A stretch of DNA of 64,000 nucleotides, from positions 1-64,000 of the forward strand of contig JAPUEB010000024.1 in assembly GCA_027492795.1 (NCBI GenBank), in the 5' to 3' direction. This stretch comes from Chryseobacterium sp. Lineage in GTDB: Bacteria > Bacteroidota > Bacteroidia > Flavobacteriales > Weeksellaceae. This document shows, one piece after another, positions 61,458 through 64,000 of the stretch. How positions within the stretch are numbered: the first letter of the stretch is position 1; every line of letters starts with the position of its first letter. The notes beneath the pieces were generated by a model. It did not search any database. It was not told the origin of the DNA and was given only the letters and a program-made list of their open reading frames with translations. The position numbers and the translations under genes are program-made.

Positions 61458-61485
61458 ACATATATCAGATTTGACAAATTTCATA
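61458..61485. promoter_or_regulatory. Putative Crp/Fnr-like operator before ppdK
   Basis: TGACATATATCA (61458-61469), with flanks TTC and GA extending the dyad to TCTGA/TCAGA, fits TGAY-N4-RTCA. A weaker site TGACAAATTTCA follows at 61474-61485. A near -7 box TAATTTTA is at 61519-61526. It closely resembles the dyad at 871-887 before the cysteine dioxygenase gene. Confidence 0.35.
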
Positions 61486-61565
61486 TAATGTGTTTCATCA
61501 TTAATAGTCAGTTCGCTGTAATTTTACTTGTTTTTTGAAACGAAATAATTAAAAATCAAGATAAA

Positions 61566-64000
61566 ATGGCTACAAAAGCAAAAAAAGAGAAGTATGTCTA
61601 TTCCTTCGGCGGAGGAAAAGCAGATGGAAATGAATCAATGAAAAATCTTCTCGGAGGAAAAGGTGCTAATCTTGCGGAAATGGCAGGTCATAAAAATTTA
61701 AAACTTCCTGTTCCACCAGGATTTACGGTAACTACAGAAGTTTGTACGTACTATTACGACCACAAAAGAACTTATCCTAAAGATTTAGAAAAACAAATAA
61801 AAGACGCACTTGCCGAAGTTGAAAAACTGATGGGCAAAAAATTTGGCGACGTAAAAGATCCTTTATTAATGTCGGTTCGTTCAGGAGCAAGAAAATCAAT
61901 GCCGGGAATGATGGACACCGTTTTAAATATCGGTTTGAATGATGAAACCGTAAAAGGTTTAATCGAAGTTTCAGGTGATGCCAGATTTGCTTACGATGCT
62001 TACAGAAGATTGGTAATGATGTATGCCGATGTTGTTGTAGAAAAAGCCGGAGGAATGGAACCTGCAAAAGGAAAAGGAATCCGTAAACTGATGGACGAAC
62101 GTTTGGAGGAAATGAAAAAGAAAAAAGGCGTAGAATTGGATACAGAACTTTCTGCCGACGATTTGAAAAAATTAGTAAAAGAATTTAAAGAATTAACCAA
62201 AAAACATCTAAAAGTAGAATTCCCGGAAAATCCTTGGGATCAATTGATGGGCGGCGTTGGAGCAGTTTTCGCTTCTTGGAACGGAAAACGCGCCATTGAA
62301 TACCGAAGAATTGAAAGAATTCCTGATGATTGGGGAACTGCCGTGAACGTTCAGGCGATGGTTTTCGGAAATATGGGCGAAGATTCCTGTACAGGTGTTG
62401 CGTTCACGAGAAATCCTGGAAATGGAGACGACCATTTTTATGGAGAATATTTAATAAACGCTCAAGGTGAAGACGTTGTTGCGGGAATCAGAACGCCGGC
62501 TCCAATTAATGAAACTTCCAAAAACGACCATTCTAAAGATTTGCTGACTTTGGAAAAATTTATGCCGAAACAATACAAAGAACTCGATGAATATCAGCAA
62601 AAATTAGAAAAACATTACAAAGACATGCAGGATATTGAGTTTACCATCGAGAAAGGTAAATTGTTTATGTTGCAGTGCAGAGTTGGAAAAAGAAATGGAG
62701 TTGCCGCTGTGAAAATGGCTGCAGATATGTTTAAAGAAAAATTAATTGACGCCGATACTGCAGTAATGAGAGTAGGTCCAAATCAGTTGGTAGAACTTCT
62801 TTTACCAATGATTGATCCTGAAGAAGAAAAGAAAAACAAACCTATCGCAAAAGGACTTCCTGCAGGACCTGGAGGTGCTGTTGGTCGCGTGATTTTCTCA
62901 TCTGAAGAAGCCGTTCTTTGGGGATTGAGAGGTGAAAAAGTAATCTTGGTTCGTGAAGAAACTTCTCCTGAAGATGTGGACGGAATGCACAAATCTCAAG
63001 CAATTTTAACGACAAAAGGAGGAATGACTTCTCACGCCGCACTCGTTGCGAGAGGTTGGGGAAAATGCTGTATCGTTGGGTGTAACGACATTGAAATTCA
63101 CGAAAAAGAAAAATATTTCGTAACAAAAGACGGCAAAAAAATCCATGAAGGAGAATGGTTGACATTGAACGGAACAAAAGGTGTTGCTTATGAAGGCGTT
63201 TTAGAACTTTCTAACGTTGATTTAAATAAAAACGCATCTTATCAATCTTTAATGAAATTGGTGGATAAAGCCAAAACTTTAGGCGTAAGAACCAATGCAG
63301 ATACTCCGAAAGATGCTGAACAAGCGAATTATTTTGGAGCAGAAGGAATTGGATTGTTCAGAACTGAACATATGTTCTACGGAGAAGGCAGCGAAAAACC
63401 ATTATTCTTACTCAGAAAAATGATTATGAGCACCACCGTTAAAGAACGTAAATCCGCTTTGAATGAATTATTCAAATATGTTAAAAAAGATATCAAAGCA
63501 ACCTTGGAAGTAATGCACGGGAATCCTGTGACGATTCGTTTGCTTGATCCACCTTTACATGAATTTGTTCCTCACGATAAAGAAAAATTGCAGGAATTGG
63601 CGAAAGAATTAGGCGTAAGAATGAGCGTTTTGAACAGAAGAATCCTTGCCCTTCACGAAAACAACCCAATGTTGGGACATAGAGGTGTTCGTTTAGGTGT
63701 TTCTTACCCAGAAATTACCGAAATGCAGGTTCGCGCCATTTTGGAAGCAGCAGGTGAACTGCAAAAAGATGGCAAAAAAGCCTTCCCAGAAATTATGATT
63801 CCTGTGGTAATGGGACGTCACGAACTTCGCCACCAGAAAGAAATCGTGGACAAAGTGTATACCGAAGTTTTAGAAAAATTAGTTTTGAAAAACATTCCGT
63901 ATATGTATGGAACGATGATTGAAACTCCAAGAGCCGCACTGAAAGGCGATTCTATGGCGATGGTTGCCGATTTCTTCAGTTTTGGAACGAATGACTTAAC
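61566..64000 (+). CDS. ppdK: Pyruvate, phosphate dikinase (3' end beyond window)
   Basis: An open frame of 811 codons that is still open at the window end; family members have about 900 residues, so roughly the last 90 are missing. Starts MATKAKKEKYVYSFGGG, then LLGGKGANLAEMA and PVPPGFTV (ATP-grasp), the phosphohistidine swivel motif GGMTSHAALVARGWGK at about residues 484-499, and the C-terminal PEP-binding barrel up to DFFSFGTNDL. It interconverts pyruvate + ATP + Pi and PEP + AMP + PPi, serving gluconeogenesis or PPi-linked glycolysis. Possible Crp/Fnr-like control upstream. Confidence 0.96.
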   Translation, partial: MATKAKKEKYVYSFGGGKADGNESMKNLLGGKGANLAEMAGHKNLKLPVPPGFTVTTEVCTYYYDHKRTYPKDLEKQIKDALAEVEKLMGKKFGDVKDPLLMSVRSGARKSMPGMMDTVLNIGLNDETVKGLIEVSGDARFAYDAYRRLVMMYADVVVEKAGGMEPAKGKGIRKLMDERLEEMKKKKGVELDTELSADDLKKLVKEFKELTKKHLKVEFPENPWDQLMGGVGAVFASWNGKRAIEYRRIERIPDDWGTAVNVQAMVFGNMGEDSCTGVAFTRNPGNGDDHFYGEYLINAQGEDVVAGIRTPAPINETSKNDHSKDLLTLEKFMPKQYKELDEYQQKLEKHYKDMQDIEFTIEKGKLFMLQCRVGKRNGVAAVKMAADMFKEKLIDADTAVMRVGPNQLVELLLPMIDPEEEKKNKPIAKGLPAGPGGAVGRVIFSSEEAVLWGLRGEKVILVREETSPEDVDGMHKSQAILTTKGGMTSHAALVARGWGKCCIVGCNDIEIHEKEKYFVTKDGKKIHEGEWLTLNGTKGVAYEGVLELSNVDLNKNASYQSLMKLVDKAKTLGVRTNADTPKDAEQANYFGAEGIGLFRTEHMFYGEGSEKPLFLLRKMIMSTTVKERKSALNELFKYVKKDIKATLEVMHGNPVTIRLLDPPLHEFVPHDKEKLQELAKELGVRMSVLNRRILALHENNPMLGHRGVRLGVSYPEITEMQVRAILEAAGELQKDGKKAFPEIMIPVVMGRHELRHQKEIVDKVYTEVLEKLVLKNIPYMYGTMIETPRAALKGDSMAMVADFFSFGTNDL

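Overview
The window reads as ordinary chromosome of a Flavobacteriia member, most like the Chryseobacterium/Kaistella group (Weeksellaceae). Support: strongly AT-rich sequence, almost no Shine-Dalgarno signals, promoters with the Bacteroidetes -7 box TAnnTTTG, a nearly complete set of type IX secretion (T9SS)/gliding genes (gldK, gldL, gldM, gldN, gldJ, porU, porV), and single-copy core genes (mtaB, panC, glmS, ahcY, murF, lptC, fabH, ppdK). There is no prophage, integrase, transposase, CRISPR array or rRNA operon. The genus is inference; the phylum and class are well supported.

Layout. 0-6.6 kb: a DinB/DUF1572-like protein behind a 14-unit heptamer array, cysteine dioxygenase, MtaB, a membrane-anchored FMN glutamate-synthase-like protein, a lipoprotein, an S4 RNA-binding protein and shikimate kinase. 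6.7-7.1 kb: tRNA-Lys, tRNA-Leu, tRNA-Lys. 7.2-17.3 kb: panC, then divergently a truncated GT5-like protein, a DUF4270 protein and glmS with gaps of about 12 nt, followed by gldKLMN. 17.3-28.5 kb: an FAD oxidoreductase, tRNA-Ser, asparaginase, a TrmH-type methylase, L,D-transpeptidase, an aspartyl-protease/PDZ protein, a BspA-like T9SS cargo protein and a membrane-bound AraC regulator. 28.5-38.7 kb: ahcY, an AAA_14/DUF4143 ATPase, a tripartite RND efflux operon and a phosphopantetheinyl transferase. 38.8-49.4 kb: a FUSC membrane protein, porV and porU, then divergent gldJ and murF. 49.4-64 kb: NUDIX, SRPBCC, anmK, an outer-membrane protein with lptC, holB, a small Lys/Cys-rich secreted protein, a GNAT-nitrilase fusion, a patatin, CorA, fabH and a pyruvate phosphate dikinase gene cut by the window end.

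How the parts work together. GldK, GldL, GldM and GldN form the T9SS motor and periplasmic ring, GldJ is an outer-membrane lipoprotein partner, PorV shuttles cargo, and PorU removes the C-terminal sorting domain of cargo such as the BspA-like protein at 24.7 kb. glmS, murF, anmK, the L,D-transpeptidase and lptC serve the cell envelope.

The unexplained material is mainly between genes: three tandem arrays with periods of 7, 10 and 8 bp directly upstream of genes, two families of dispersed long inverted repeats (two copies each), a REP-like cluster of hairpins, direct repeats with a palindromic core in front of an orphan ATPase gene, and facing promoters between the NUDIX and SRPBCC genes. In several genes the obvious TTG start lies inside or upstream of the -7 box, so a downstream start was chosen. 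I found no strong candidate for an entirely new multigene system. The best leads are the conserved-looking truncated GT5/DUF4270/glmS unit and the repeat-derived regulatory regions.
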